From Bradyrhizobium barranii subsp. barranii (GTDB taxonomy: Bacteria > Pseudomonadota > Alphaproteobacteria > Rhizobiales > Xanthobacteraceae): 64,000 nt of DNA. Below are positions 1 to 7,202 of this stretch, piece by piece. Position 1 is the first letter of the stretch, and the number at the start of each line of letters is the position of its first letter. A model generated the notes under the pieces. That model saw only the letters and a program-made list of their open reading frames with translations. It was not told the origin of the DNA and searched no databases. A program made the translations under genes and the position numbers. Location: the NCBI RefSeq assembly GCF_017565645.3, contig NZ_CP086136.1, positions 2,835,501-2,899,500 of the forward strand, read 5' to 3'.

Positions 1-74
1 AAGGTGCGCGACACCGTGGTCTTGCCCACCCCGCCCTTGTCCGCGCCCACCACAACCACTGCCGGCTTTGCCAT
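1..74 (-). CDS. ParA/MinD-like ATPase, N-terminal fragment
   Basis: Only the first 24 codons lie in the window; the gene runs off the left edge. The translation begins MAKPAVVVVGADKGGVGKTT, which contains the deviant Walker A motif KGGVGKTT typical of ParA/MinD/Soj P-loop ATPases that partition DNA or position protein complexes. The ATG is complementary to 72-74. Nothing downstream of the P-loop is visible, so the subfamily (chromosome partition, plasmid-like, cellulose/BcsQ-like) cannot be decided. Confidence 0.75.
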   Translation of the reverse strand, partial: MAKPAVVVVGADKGGVGKTTVSRT

Positions 75-268
75 TGCTGTCCCCTAACGCGCCCTCCGAT
101 TGCGCCTTGCAATCGGTCGGGCCCCAAATCGATGTCCCAAGTCTGCTGTTGGGCGCGAACATGGCAGAAACAAGGGAGAATTCAAATCCTCGGCCTATGG
201 TTGTGGCAATTTCCGAGGTTTTTCCCAATCGCAACGCAACTCTTCGCAAGTCGCTTAAAATCCCGCCC

Positions 269-1472
269 TTAACGACGGCCCCATGGACCCATCGGATTGC
301 CGGCTGCAGTTCCGGAGGGTGCGGGCACGGGCGGCGGACTGGCCGAGCCGCCTGCATCGTCCCAAGGCCCCTGGCGCAACGGCGGCGGGCCGCCCTGCCG
401 CTCCACCTGTGCCTCAGGCTCGTCCGCCTCGTCGGGCGGCGGCAGCGGGCCGGGATCATGGCCGCCGGCGAACTTGACCAGCGCGTCGACCCGGGACTGC
501 ACCGAGGGATGGGTCGCGAACAAATCGGCAAAGCCCTCGCGCGGATTGTCGACGCAGAGCTCCATCACCGCCGAGGTCGCGCCCGGCAGCTCGCCGCGGT
601 TCTCGATCTTGCGCAGCGCCGAGATCATGGCGTCCGGATCTTTCGTCAGCTCAACGGAGCCTGCGTCGGCGAGATATTCGCGCGAACGCGACAGCGCGAG
701 CTTCACCACCTGCGACAACAGCCACGCCACCACGATCAGCACGACCGCGATGATGATCACGATCACTGCGCCGCCGCCGGAGCTCTTGCTGTCGCTCGAC
801 GACGAGGACGATCGCGACGATGAGGACGAGCCCGACGACCATGAGCCGCCGGAGCCGGAGCTCCAGTTGAAGCTCGTGAACAGGCGGAAGAACAACTCGC
901 CGAAGAAGCCGACCACGCCGGCGATGATGACGGCGACGACCATGAGCTGCACGTCGCCGTTCTTGATGTGGGTCAGCTCGTGGCCCAGCACCGCCTCGAT
1001 CTCCTTGTCATCAAGCGCATTGAGGAGACCCGTGGTCACGGTGATCGAATATTGCCGCGGATTGAGGCCGGTCGCGAACGCGTTCAGCGCCGGGCTCTCC
1101 ATGATCTTCAGCTTCGGCATGGTGATGCCGCGCGAGATGCAGAGGTTTTCGAGCAGATTGTAGAGTCGCGGCTCTTCCTGCCGGGTGACGTCGTGGCCGC
1201 CGGTCACGGCATCGATCATCGACTGGTGGAAGAAATAGGCGATGACGATCCAGACCGCCGCCGCGATCGTCGCGAACGGCGCGGCGACGATGAGGTCGTG
1301 GAAAGCGCGGCTCAGATAGTAGGCGACAGTGCCATTGCTGTTGATGACGACTTCCGCGACCAGCCGCGCCGGCATAGACCAGCACGTAGACCAGCATGAA
1401 CAGGCCGGCGAGCAGCAGCATCGAACGAAACTTGTTCGAGGCGATGTGCGTGTAGAGACCATACGCGGCCAT
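269..1472 (-). pseudogene. M48-family (HtpX-like) membrane metalloprotease, single-base frameshift
   Basis: The product is a membrane zinc protease of the M48/HtpX type. The main frame has the HELTH zinc motif, membrane segments before and after it, a Ser/Gly-rich low-complexity loop and a Pro-rich tail. The natural N-terminus (MAAYGLYTHIASNKFRSM, then a membrane helix) lies in a different frame starting at 1472. The two frames join if one C of the CC pair at 1364-1365 is removed, giving VYAGALVAEV and an uninterrupted 400-residue protein. It follows lemA by 32 bp, a common pairing. The lesion is either a real 1-nt insertion or a sequencing error; the rest of the protein looks intact. Confidence 0.85.
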
Positions 1473-1504
1473 GACGCGATGCCCTGCCGGCCTATCGGCT
1501 CAAC

Positions 1505-2065
1505 TCAGAACTTCACCTGCGGAGTGGCCTCGACTTCGGTGCGGCTGGCGCCGAGATCGAAGAAGTCCTTCTTGGTGAAGCCGAACATGCCGGCGAACAG
1601 GGCGGCGGGCATCTGCTGGATGCCGGTGTTGTACTCCTGGACCGCGTTGTTGAAGAAGCGGCGGCTCGCCGCGATCTTGTTCTCGAGGTCGGAGAGCTCA
1701 CTGGCGAGCTGCTGGAAGTTGGCGTTGGCCTTGAGGTCCGGATAGGCCTCCGACAGCGCGATCAGCCGGCCGAGCGCGCCGGAGAGCTGGTTCTCGGCGG
1801 CGGATACCTGTGCCGGTCCCTGCGCCGACATCGCCGAGTTGCGCGCCTTGATGACGTCGTCGAGCGTGCCACGCTCATGCGAGGCATAGCCCTTCACCGT
1901 CTCGACCAGGTTCGGGATCAGATCGTGGCGCTGCTTGAGCTGCACGTCGATGTCGGCAAAGGCCTGGCCGACGCGCTGGCTCAGCGCCACCAGCCGGTTG
2001 TAGGCGCTGAACGCCAGGAACACGAGGACGACGATGACGCCGAGAACGATCCAGCCGGTCGACAT
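1505..2065 (-). CDS. LemA family protein
   Basis: This 186-residue protein has an N-terminal signal-anchor helix (GWIVLGVIVVLVFLAF) followed by the all-helical LemA domain, with the family block VGQAFADIDVQLKQRHDLIPNLVETVKGY at about residues 32-60 (shown as the family's R-x-D-L-I-P-N-L signature). LemA proteins are membrane-anchored helical bundles of uncertain biochemical role. The ATG at 2065 is preceded by AGGAG. It is the first gene of a two-gene unit with the downstream M48 protease, which suggests a shared envelope function. Family assignment is firm; function is not known. Confidence 0.93.
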   Translation of the reverse strand: MSTGWIVLGVIVVLVFLAFSAYNRLVALSQRVGQAFADIDVQLKQRHDLIPNLVETVKGYASHERGTLDDVIKARNSAMSAQGPAQVSAAENQLSGALGRLIALSEAYPDLKANANFQQLASELSDLENKIAASRRFFNNAVQEYNTGIQQMPAALFAGMFGFTKKDFFDLGASRTEVEATPQVKF

Positions 2066-2201
2066 GGAGAACTCCTGAAGGGGGAAGAAGGCGGGCGCAG
2101 CCTAGACCAAATTAGCGCAGGACGAGAGCCCGGCGCAGAGGAAGGTAAGACTTGGTCGAATGGGGAACCATCCAAGTTCAAGGCAAAAGCGTCCGACGAA
2201 G

Positions 2202-3036
2202 TTAACTTTCGGCAATGACCGCGTCGCCCCAGCGCCAGCGCCGGGCGTTTGCATAGGCGGCCCTGTCGCGCCGCGGGACCTTGGTGATGGCGAGGCCGCC
2301 CTCCGTGCAGAGCTTTGCGGTGATCTCGGCCTTGCCGACATCCGGCGGCGCCAGCACGCGCGCGGCGCGTGTTGCGGGCGCTGTCCGGGTCAGGGCGATG
2401 TAGATGAAGCGCTCGTCCTCGAACGGCACGTCGGCGCCCTTGATCTGGCGGTGCGCTTGCGAGCGCGGCAGGCGCTGGCTGAAATGGCACCAGTCGGGTG
2501 CCGTGAGCGGGCACGGCTTTTCGTGCGGGCAGGGCGCGGCGACATAGGCACCTAGCGCGATCAGCTGCTGGCGCAGCGCGAGGATGCGCGCGTAGCCGGC
2601 CGGTGTGCCGGGCTCGATCACGACCAGCGCGTGGCGCGCTTTCGCCCACATCGTTTCCGCCAGCTTGCGCTGATCGGTCTCGCTGAGCTCGCCGATGACG
2701 TAGCTCGCGACGACGAGATCGGCTTGCGAGGCTTCCGCGAGGTTGGCACCGGCGTCGCCCGGCAGATAGCGGCAATCGGCGAGCCGCGTGCTGTCATGCG
2801 CGAGTTCGAGCGCGAGACGGCTGAGGGTGGCGTTGGCGTCGAGCAGGGTAAAATCCTGCAGCGACGGAAAGGCCTCAGCAGCGGCCCAGCTCGCGGTGCC
2901 CGGGCCTGCGCCGACGTCGAGCAGGGTTTCCGGGGCGAGGTCCGGCGCCATCTCGGTCAGTGCATTCAGGCTGGCGGCCACGGCCGCATAGGTCGCCGGC
3001 ATCCGCGCCAGCGCATAAGCGAGCGCATCGGCCTCC
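2202..3036 (-). pseudogene. Rsm22-family methyltransferase, 3' part (split by IS21)
   Basis: This is the larger, C-terminal portion of a small-ribosomal-subunit Rsm22-like SAM methyltransferase. It keeps the SAM-binding motif LLDVGAGPGTASWAA and the Cys-rich region CPHEKPCP...DWCHF that in this family is linked to iron-sulfur binding. The first 48 codons lie at 5636-5778 beyond an IS21 element. Removing the element and one GACTTGAT copy restores GTSGTIKSEADALAY and a 325-residue frame. The remaining frame stays open into the IS left end up to a GTG at 3092, so a truncated fusion could in principle be made from an outward promoter. The gene is probably inactive in this strain. Confidence 0.9.
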
Positions 3037-3044
3037 GACTTGAT
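3037..3044. repeat. Left target-site duplication of the IS21 element
   Basis: The 8-bp GACTTGAT here is identical to 5636-5643 on the other side of the element. It belongs to the coding sequence of the interrupted Rsm22-family gene, which is restored exactly when one copy is kept. Confidence 0.93.
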
Positions 3045-3114
3045 TGCGGATTTCACGGATCGTGAGCATCGATTTCGCGCGATCGTGAGCACTGAATTCA
3101 GACGATCGTGAGCA
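3045..3114. repeat. IS21 left end: three periodic transposase-binding repeats
   Basis: GATCGTGAGCA occurs at 3058-3068, 3081-3091 and 3104-3114, an exact 23-bp period, starting 13 nt inside the terminal TGCG. Period and orientation mirror the right end. By analogy with IS21 these are IstA binding sites. Confidence 0.85.
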
Positions 3115-3141
3115 GCCCGCTACGGCCGATGGGAGATAGAG

Positions 3142-3903
3142 TCAGTGTTCTGGTTGGCCGTCAAGGGTGATGGTTTTGGCGCTGCGTTTTCGCATGCTTT
3201 CTCCGGTGAGCTGGAGGCGGTGGGCGTTGTGGACGAGGCGATCGAGAATGGCGTCGGCGACCGTGGGGTCCCCAATGGCTCCATGCCAGGTGTCCACGGG
3301 GAGCTGACTTGTGACGATGGTGGATGCGCGGCCATGGCGGTCCTCGAGGATTTCGAGCAGATCGCGGCGTTCCGCGGCGGTGAGCACCGATAGTCCCCAA
3401 TCATCCAAAATCAGAAGCTGAGCGCGGCCGAGGCTTTTGAGGAGCCGAGCGTAACGTCCGTCTCCGCGCGCGAGCGCGAGCGCCTCGAACAGCCTTGGAA
3501 CGCGATGATAGAGGACTGATCGGTTGTCGCGGCAGGCCTTGTGGCCGAGCGCGCAGGCTAACCAACTTTTGCCCAGGCCGGTTGCCCCGGTGACGAGCAA
3601 ATTCTCGTGGCGATCGATCCAGCGACCTTCGACGAGTTTGGCGAAAACGGCGCGGTCGATGCCCCGCGGGGTGCGCAGATCGACGTCCTCGACGCAAGCA
3701 GTCTGGCGCAGTGCGGCGATCTTGAGGCGCGTGGTGAGCCGCCTGGTGTCGCGTTCGGCGGCTTCGCGGTCGACCAACAGGCCGATGCGATCTTCGAACG
3801 GCAGGGCTTCGAGATCGGGCGATCGGCGCTGCTCCTCGAAGGCCTTGGCCATTCCGGTCAGGCCAAGCTCGATCAGCCGTTCGTGGGTTGGGTGGTTAAG
3901 CAT
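3142..3903 (-). CDS. istB: IS21 helper ATPase IstB
   Basis: This 253-residue AAA+ ATPase is the transposition helper of IS21 elements. It assists target capture by the IstA transposase. The Walker A motif GATGLGKSW lies at about residues 105-113 and the Walker B motif LLILDDWG at about 168. N-terminal residues ERLIELGLTGMAKAFEEQ match the family's helical start. It begins 18 bp after istA, in the usual istA-istB order. The frame is intact. Confidence 0.95.
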   Translation of the reverse strand: MLNHPTHERLIELGLTGMAKAFEEQRRSPDLEALPFEDRIGLLVDREAAERDTRRLTTRLKIAALRQTACVEDVDLRTPRGIDRAVFAKLVEGRWIDRHENLLVTGATGLGKSWLACALGHKACRDNRSVLYHRVPRLFEALALARGDGRYARLLKSLGRAQLLILDDWGLSVLTAAERRDLLEILEDRHGRASTIVTSQLPVDTWHGAIGDPTVADAILDRLVHNAHRLQLTGESMRKRSAKTITLDGQPEH

Positions 3904-3921
3904 GCCGGGTCTCTCCTTGCT

Positions 3922-5462
3922 TCAGTGGAAGTAGTCGCGTCCGCGGATATTGCCGTGGCGCAGGGGCTGGTGCTCGAAAGATTCGTCGAAGAACGTGCGA
4001 TCGAGGCCGTTCTGGAGGATCGATCTAATCGAGGCGACGGAGCGCGCCTTGATGAGGATGCCCCTCCGGCAGGCTGCGTCGAGGCGTTCGGCGCCGTAGC
4101 TTTTGACGAGCGCCAGAATGCCAAGGCAGGTTCGAAAGCCTTGTTCTGGATGGGGCCGGGCGTCGATCACGGCCTGGAAAAACGCTGCTGTCGAAGGACC
4201 GATCCGCTCGCCGGCGGCGATCACCGCGGCGGGGGTCCATTTGCCGTAGCGGCGATGGGCGCTCGGCATGTGGTCGGCGATGGTGGTGTGTCCGCGTCGG
4301 TTGGGCGCGCGGGCATGGCTGGCGATCCGCTGGCCCTTGTGGAAGATCTCGACCGTCCGATCGTCGATACGGGCATCGACCAGCTCGCCAATCAGACGAT
4401 ACGGCGCGGAGTACCAATGGCCGTCGACCTCGACATGATAATCGGGAGCGAGGCGGCAGCGCTTCCAGCGTGCGAAGGCATAAGGCTGATCTGGCAGCGG
4501 GGTTAGCTTGGGTTTGTCGAGTTCGGCAAACAGTTCGGCGCGGCTTGAGCCGAAGCCACGCATTTGACGAGCATTGAGTTCGTCGACGAGTGTCTTGATG
4601 GCGGCGTTGAGCTCGGCCCGGGAAAAGAAGCGCTGATTGCGCAGCCGGGCCAGAATCCAGCGCTGGGCGATTTGCACCGCGACCTCGACCTTCGCCTTGT
4701 CTTTTGGGCGCCGCGGCCGTGCGGCGAGAATGGCCGTGCCGTAATGGCTCGCCATCTCGGCATAAGTGCGATTGAGGCCGGGATCGTAGCGGTCGGGGTT
4801 GCTGACGGCGGCTTTGAGGTTGTCGCAGACCACGAACGTCGGCGTTCCGCTCAAAAAGTGAACAAGTTGACGTGGGCCCGGATCCAGTCGGCCAAGCTCT
4901 CGCTGGGGCAGGCCTCGGCGTAGGTGTAGTTCGAAGCGCCCATCGCCGCGACGAACAGCTTCATCGGCTGCACTTCCCCGGTCAGCGGATCGACGATGTC
5001 GATGGTGTCGCCGGCGAAATCCACGAACACCTTCTCGCCGCCCAGATGAATCTGCCGCATCGAAGGTCGGACCCGCCCCTTCCAGGCCTCGTAGGTAGTG
5101 CAGAACCACGTGTACCCGAAACCGTCGGGATTAACGGCGCGATACTCCTCCCAGAGCAGGCGACGGGTTACGTTGCGCCGGCGGAGCTCTTTATCGATGT
5201 AGCTCCAGTCGGGCACCGGCCGCTGCGGGCTCTGAGACGCTGGTCGTGGGGCCGGGAAAAGCAAAAGCTCCAGGTCTTCATCGGTCATTCCCTCCGGAAG
5301 CGGCCAGCTCAACCCAGCAGAGCGGGCGCGGCTCAGGTAGCTGTGCACAACGCCGTTGCTGACGCCCACGCTCCGCGCGATGGCCCGCTCTGGCAGGCCT
5401 TGAAAATGTTTTAACCGAAGGACTTCCTTGATCCGGCGCATCGACAATCTCTGGGTAGGCAT
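3922..5462 (-). pseudogene. istA: IS21 transposase IstA, one-base frame break at a T5 run
   Basis: This is a DDE transposase with an N-terminal helix-turn-helix (IKEVLRLKHFQGLPERAIARSVGVS) and a retroviral-integrase-like core starting [12 protein letters not shown]. The frame opening at 5462 stops at 4851 after NLFTF; the remainder ([17 protein letters not shown] to the C-terminus) is in the -1 frame. The join is at a run of five T directly before TGA (plus-strand A run 4853-4857). A -1 slip of the Phe codon TTT on the T run, or one additional T, would give a continuous 513-residue IstA. It may be a 1-nt deletion, a sequencing error, or programmed frameshifting. Confidence 0.88.
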
Positions 5463-5541
5463 TGGACTTCCTCGTTAACCACGAGGTCATCCCTAAGCCG
5501 GTTGAGTTGTCGGCCGAAGCGCTGCAAGGCTCCGAAAGCCT

Positions 5542-5635
5542 TGCTCACGATCCCGCGAAATCGTTGCTCACGATCGTCTGAAATCTCTGCTCACGATCCC
5601 CTGAAATCCGCGCTCACGATCCCGCGAAACGCGCA
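5542..5635. repeat. IS21 right end: four periodic transposase-binding repeats
   Basis: The complement of GATCGTGAGCA, TGCTCACGATC, occurs at 5542, 5565 and 5588, and with one change at the first base at 5611. The period is again exactly 23 bp. The array ends 14 nt before the terminal base at 5635. The orientation is inverted relative to the left end. Confidence 0.85.
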
Positions 5636-5778
5636 GACTTGATGGTGCCGGAGGTGCCGCCTGCACGATAGGCGGTCGAGATTTTTTGCGAGCGCTGTGC
5701 GGCGTCGGTGCGGGAGAAGCCCTGGAGCTTGCCGTCGAGGGCTGCTTTTAGCTCAGCGGGGAGGGTGGGTGAGATCAT
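5636..5778 (-). pseudogene. Rsm22-family methyltransferase, 5' part (split by IS21)
   Basis: The minus strand from the ATG at 5778 reads MISPTLPAELKAALDGKLQG and continues through FSRTDAAQRSQKISTAYRAGGTSGTIKS up to the target duplication GACTTGAT at 5636-5643. This is the start of the Rsm22-like protein whose remainder lies at 2202-3036. It is too short to be found by an ORF-length cutoff and is followed by stop-containing IS sequence. The promoter side of the gene is also disturbed, because an IS481 element lies 22 bp upstream of the ATG. Confidence 0.9.
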
Positions 5779-5800
5779 CTTCTCGTCATGCCCCGCGTAG

Positions 5801-7069
5801 TGTTTAGCCCGGACAGATCACTGACGGGTGTTCGGAGACATAGCTGACACATCAACATTGGCTGGATTGGTCCGATTCGGGAGGCCGTCCATGCCTTGGA
5901 GCGAGGTGTCAGTGATGGATCAGCGTCACGAGTTTGTGCGGCTGGCTTTGCAGGAGGGCGCCAACCGGCGCGAACTGTGCCGTCGGTTCAACATCAGTCC
6001 TGACGTCGGCTACAAGTGGCTGGCGCGCTGGCAGGCCGGCGATCGGGAGCTGGCCGACCGCTCCCGGCGCCCGCATGCGATGCCCAAGCGGAGTGAGGCT
6101 GCGGTCGAAGTAGAAGTCCTGGCTGTACGCGACAAGCATCCGGCTTGGGGAGCACGGAAGATTGCCCATTGCCTGAAGCGGGGCGGGCAGACGGTGCCTG
6201 TGCCATCAACGGTGCACCAGATCCTGTGTCGGAACGGCCGGGTCAAACCGAGTGAGAATGCGCCGCCCAATCCGGGCCACCGGTTCGAGAAGGAAGCTCC
6301 CAATCTGCTGTGGCAGATGGACTTCAAGGGCCACCTGCCGCTGGCCGACGGGACACGATGCCATCCGCTGACCATCGTCGACGATCACTCGCGCTACGTG
6401 CTGTGCCTGAAGGCATGTGCCGACGAGCAGCGTCTCACCGTGCAGAATCACCTGTCGACGACGTTCCGCTGCTATGGCCTGCCAGAGGCCTTCTACACCG
6501 ACAATGGCTCACCCTGGGGCGATACGTCCGGCATTCGTTGGACCGGACTGAAGGTGTGGCTGCTCAAGCTTGGCGTCAGGGTGGTGCACGCCAGGCCATG
6601 CCACCCACAGGCCCGCGGCAAGAACGAGCGCTTCCATCGCACCCTGAAGGCCGAGGTGTTTGCAATGCGCCGCTTCCGAACTCTCCCGGAAGTCCAGCGC
6701 GCCTTCGACGCCTGGCGGCCGGTCTACAATCTGGAGCGGCCTCACCAAGGCCTCGATATGCAGGTCCCTGCCGATCGCTTCCGGCCAAGTGCTCGCCCCA
6801 TGCCGGCCCGCGTTCCGAACGTCGAATACGACAGCGGCGAGATCGTGCGCAGGGTCTCATCGACAAGACCCTACATCTCCTTCAAGGGACGCTTCTGGAA
6901 AGTTCCCCAGGCCTTCGCCCGCGAACGCCTTGCCATCCGGCCACTGGTTCGTGACGGCCACTACGGAATCTTCTTCGCCAGCTGGCAGGTCGCATCGATC
7001 GACTTGACCAATGGCCAACCTGTCAGTGATGTGTCCGAACAGGTGTCAGCCATGTCTCCGGACTAAACA
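5801..7069 (+). mobile_element. IS481-family insertion sequence, complete, 1269 bp
   Basis: The ends are inverted repeats: TGTTTAGCCCGGA on the left, and the complement of TGTTTAGTCCGGA on the right. The flanking tetranucleotide GTAG is duplicated (5797-5800 and 7070-7073). Subterminal copies of a TGACAC/GTGTC-containing motif occur at both ends. A single intact transposase gene fills the element, so it is likely still mobile. Confidence 0.92.
5891..7066 (+). CDS. IS481-family DDE transposase
   Basis: This 391-residue protein has an N-terminal helix-turn-helix (ANRRELCRRFNISPDVGYKWLARW) and an rve integrase core. The catalytic acids are visible in LLWQMDFKGHL (D), FYTDNGSPW (D) and ARGKNERFHRTLK (E). 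The ATG at 5891 gives MPWSEVSVMDQRHEFVRLAL, matching the usual start of the family; an in-frame GTG at 5828 would add 21 residues reaching the terminal repeat and is less likely. The stop lies 3 bp before the right end. Confidence 0.95.
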   Translation: MPWSEVSVMDQRHEFVRLALQEGANRRELCRRFNISPDVGYKWLARWQAGDRELADRSRRPHAMPKRSEAAVEVEVLAVRDKHPAWGARKIAHCLKRGGQTVPVPSTVHQILCRNGRVKPSENAPPNPGHRFEKEAPNLLWQMDFKGHLPLADGTRCHPLTIVDDHSRYVLCLKACADEQRLTVQNHLSTTFRCYGLPEAFYTDNGSPWGDTSGIRWTGLKVWLLKLGVRVVHARPCHPQARGKNERFHRTLKAEVFAMRRFRTLPEVQRAFDAWRPVYNLERPHQGLDMQVPADRFRPSARPMPARVPNVEYDSGEIVRRVSSTRPYISFKGRFWKVPQAFARERLAIRPLVRDGHYGIFFASWQVASIDLTNGQPVSDVSEQVSAMSPD

Positions 7070-7202
7070 GTAGGCGGGGCATCCAGTATTCCGAGACGGC
7101 GCCGTGAACCGAGAGGCCGCGGCGTACTGGATCATCCGCTCCAGTGCGCAATTTGCGCACAAGGCGGATGATGACGTCAATGGGTGTGGAACGACCGGAG
7201 GC

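Larger units (their letters stand above)
3045..5635 (-). mobile_element. IS21-family insertion sequence, complete, 2591 bp
   Basis: The element has both ends, both genes (istA then istB on the minus strand) and an 8-bp target duplication, GACTTGAT. The termini are imperfect inverted repeats beginning TGCGGATTTC on the left and TGCGCGTTTC on the right. Both ends carry arrays of the 11-mer GATCGTGAGCA, as expected for the multiple transposase-binding repeats of IS21 elements. Length and target duplication fit the family. The identical duplications and intact coding fragments of the target imply a recent insertion. The istA frame is broken by one base (or uses frameshifting), so autonomy is uncertain. 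Confidence 0.95.
5783..7177. repeat. Palindromic dispersed repeat interrupted by IS481
   Basis: With the IS481 element and one GTAG removed, the sequence reads ATGCCCCGC-GTAG-GCGGGGCAT, a perfect stem-loop. It continues into CCAGTA...TACTGG and ends with GCGGATGATGACG, complementary in part to the left end. This is the layout of the long palindromic intergenic elements common in Bradyrhizobium genomes. It lies between the Rsm22-like gene and smc. Confidence 0.75.

Noticed and set aside
3058..3114. Short regular repeats that could be taken for a CRISPR array
   Set aside because: Units are 11 bp in a 23-bp period at IS ends, mirrored at the other end; they are transposase-binding repeats, and no cas genes are present.
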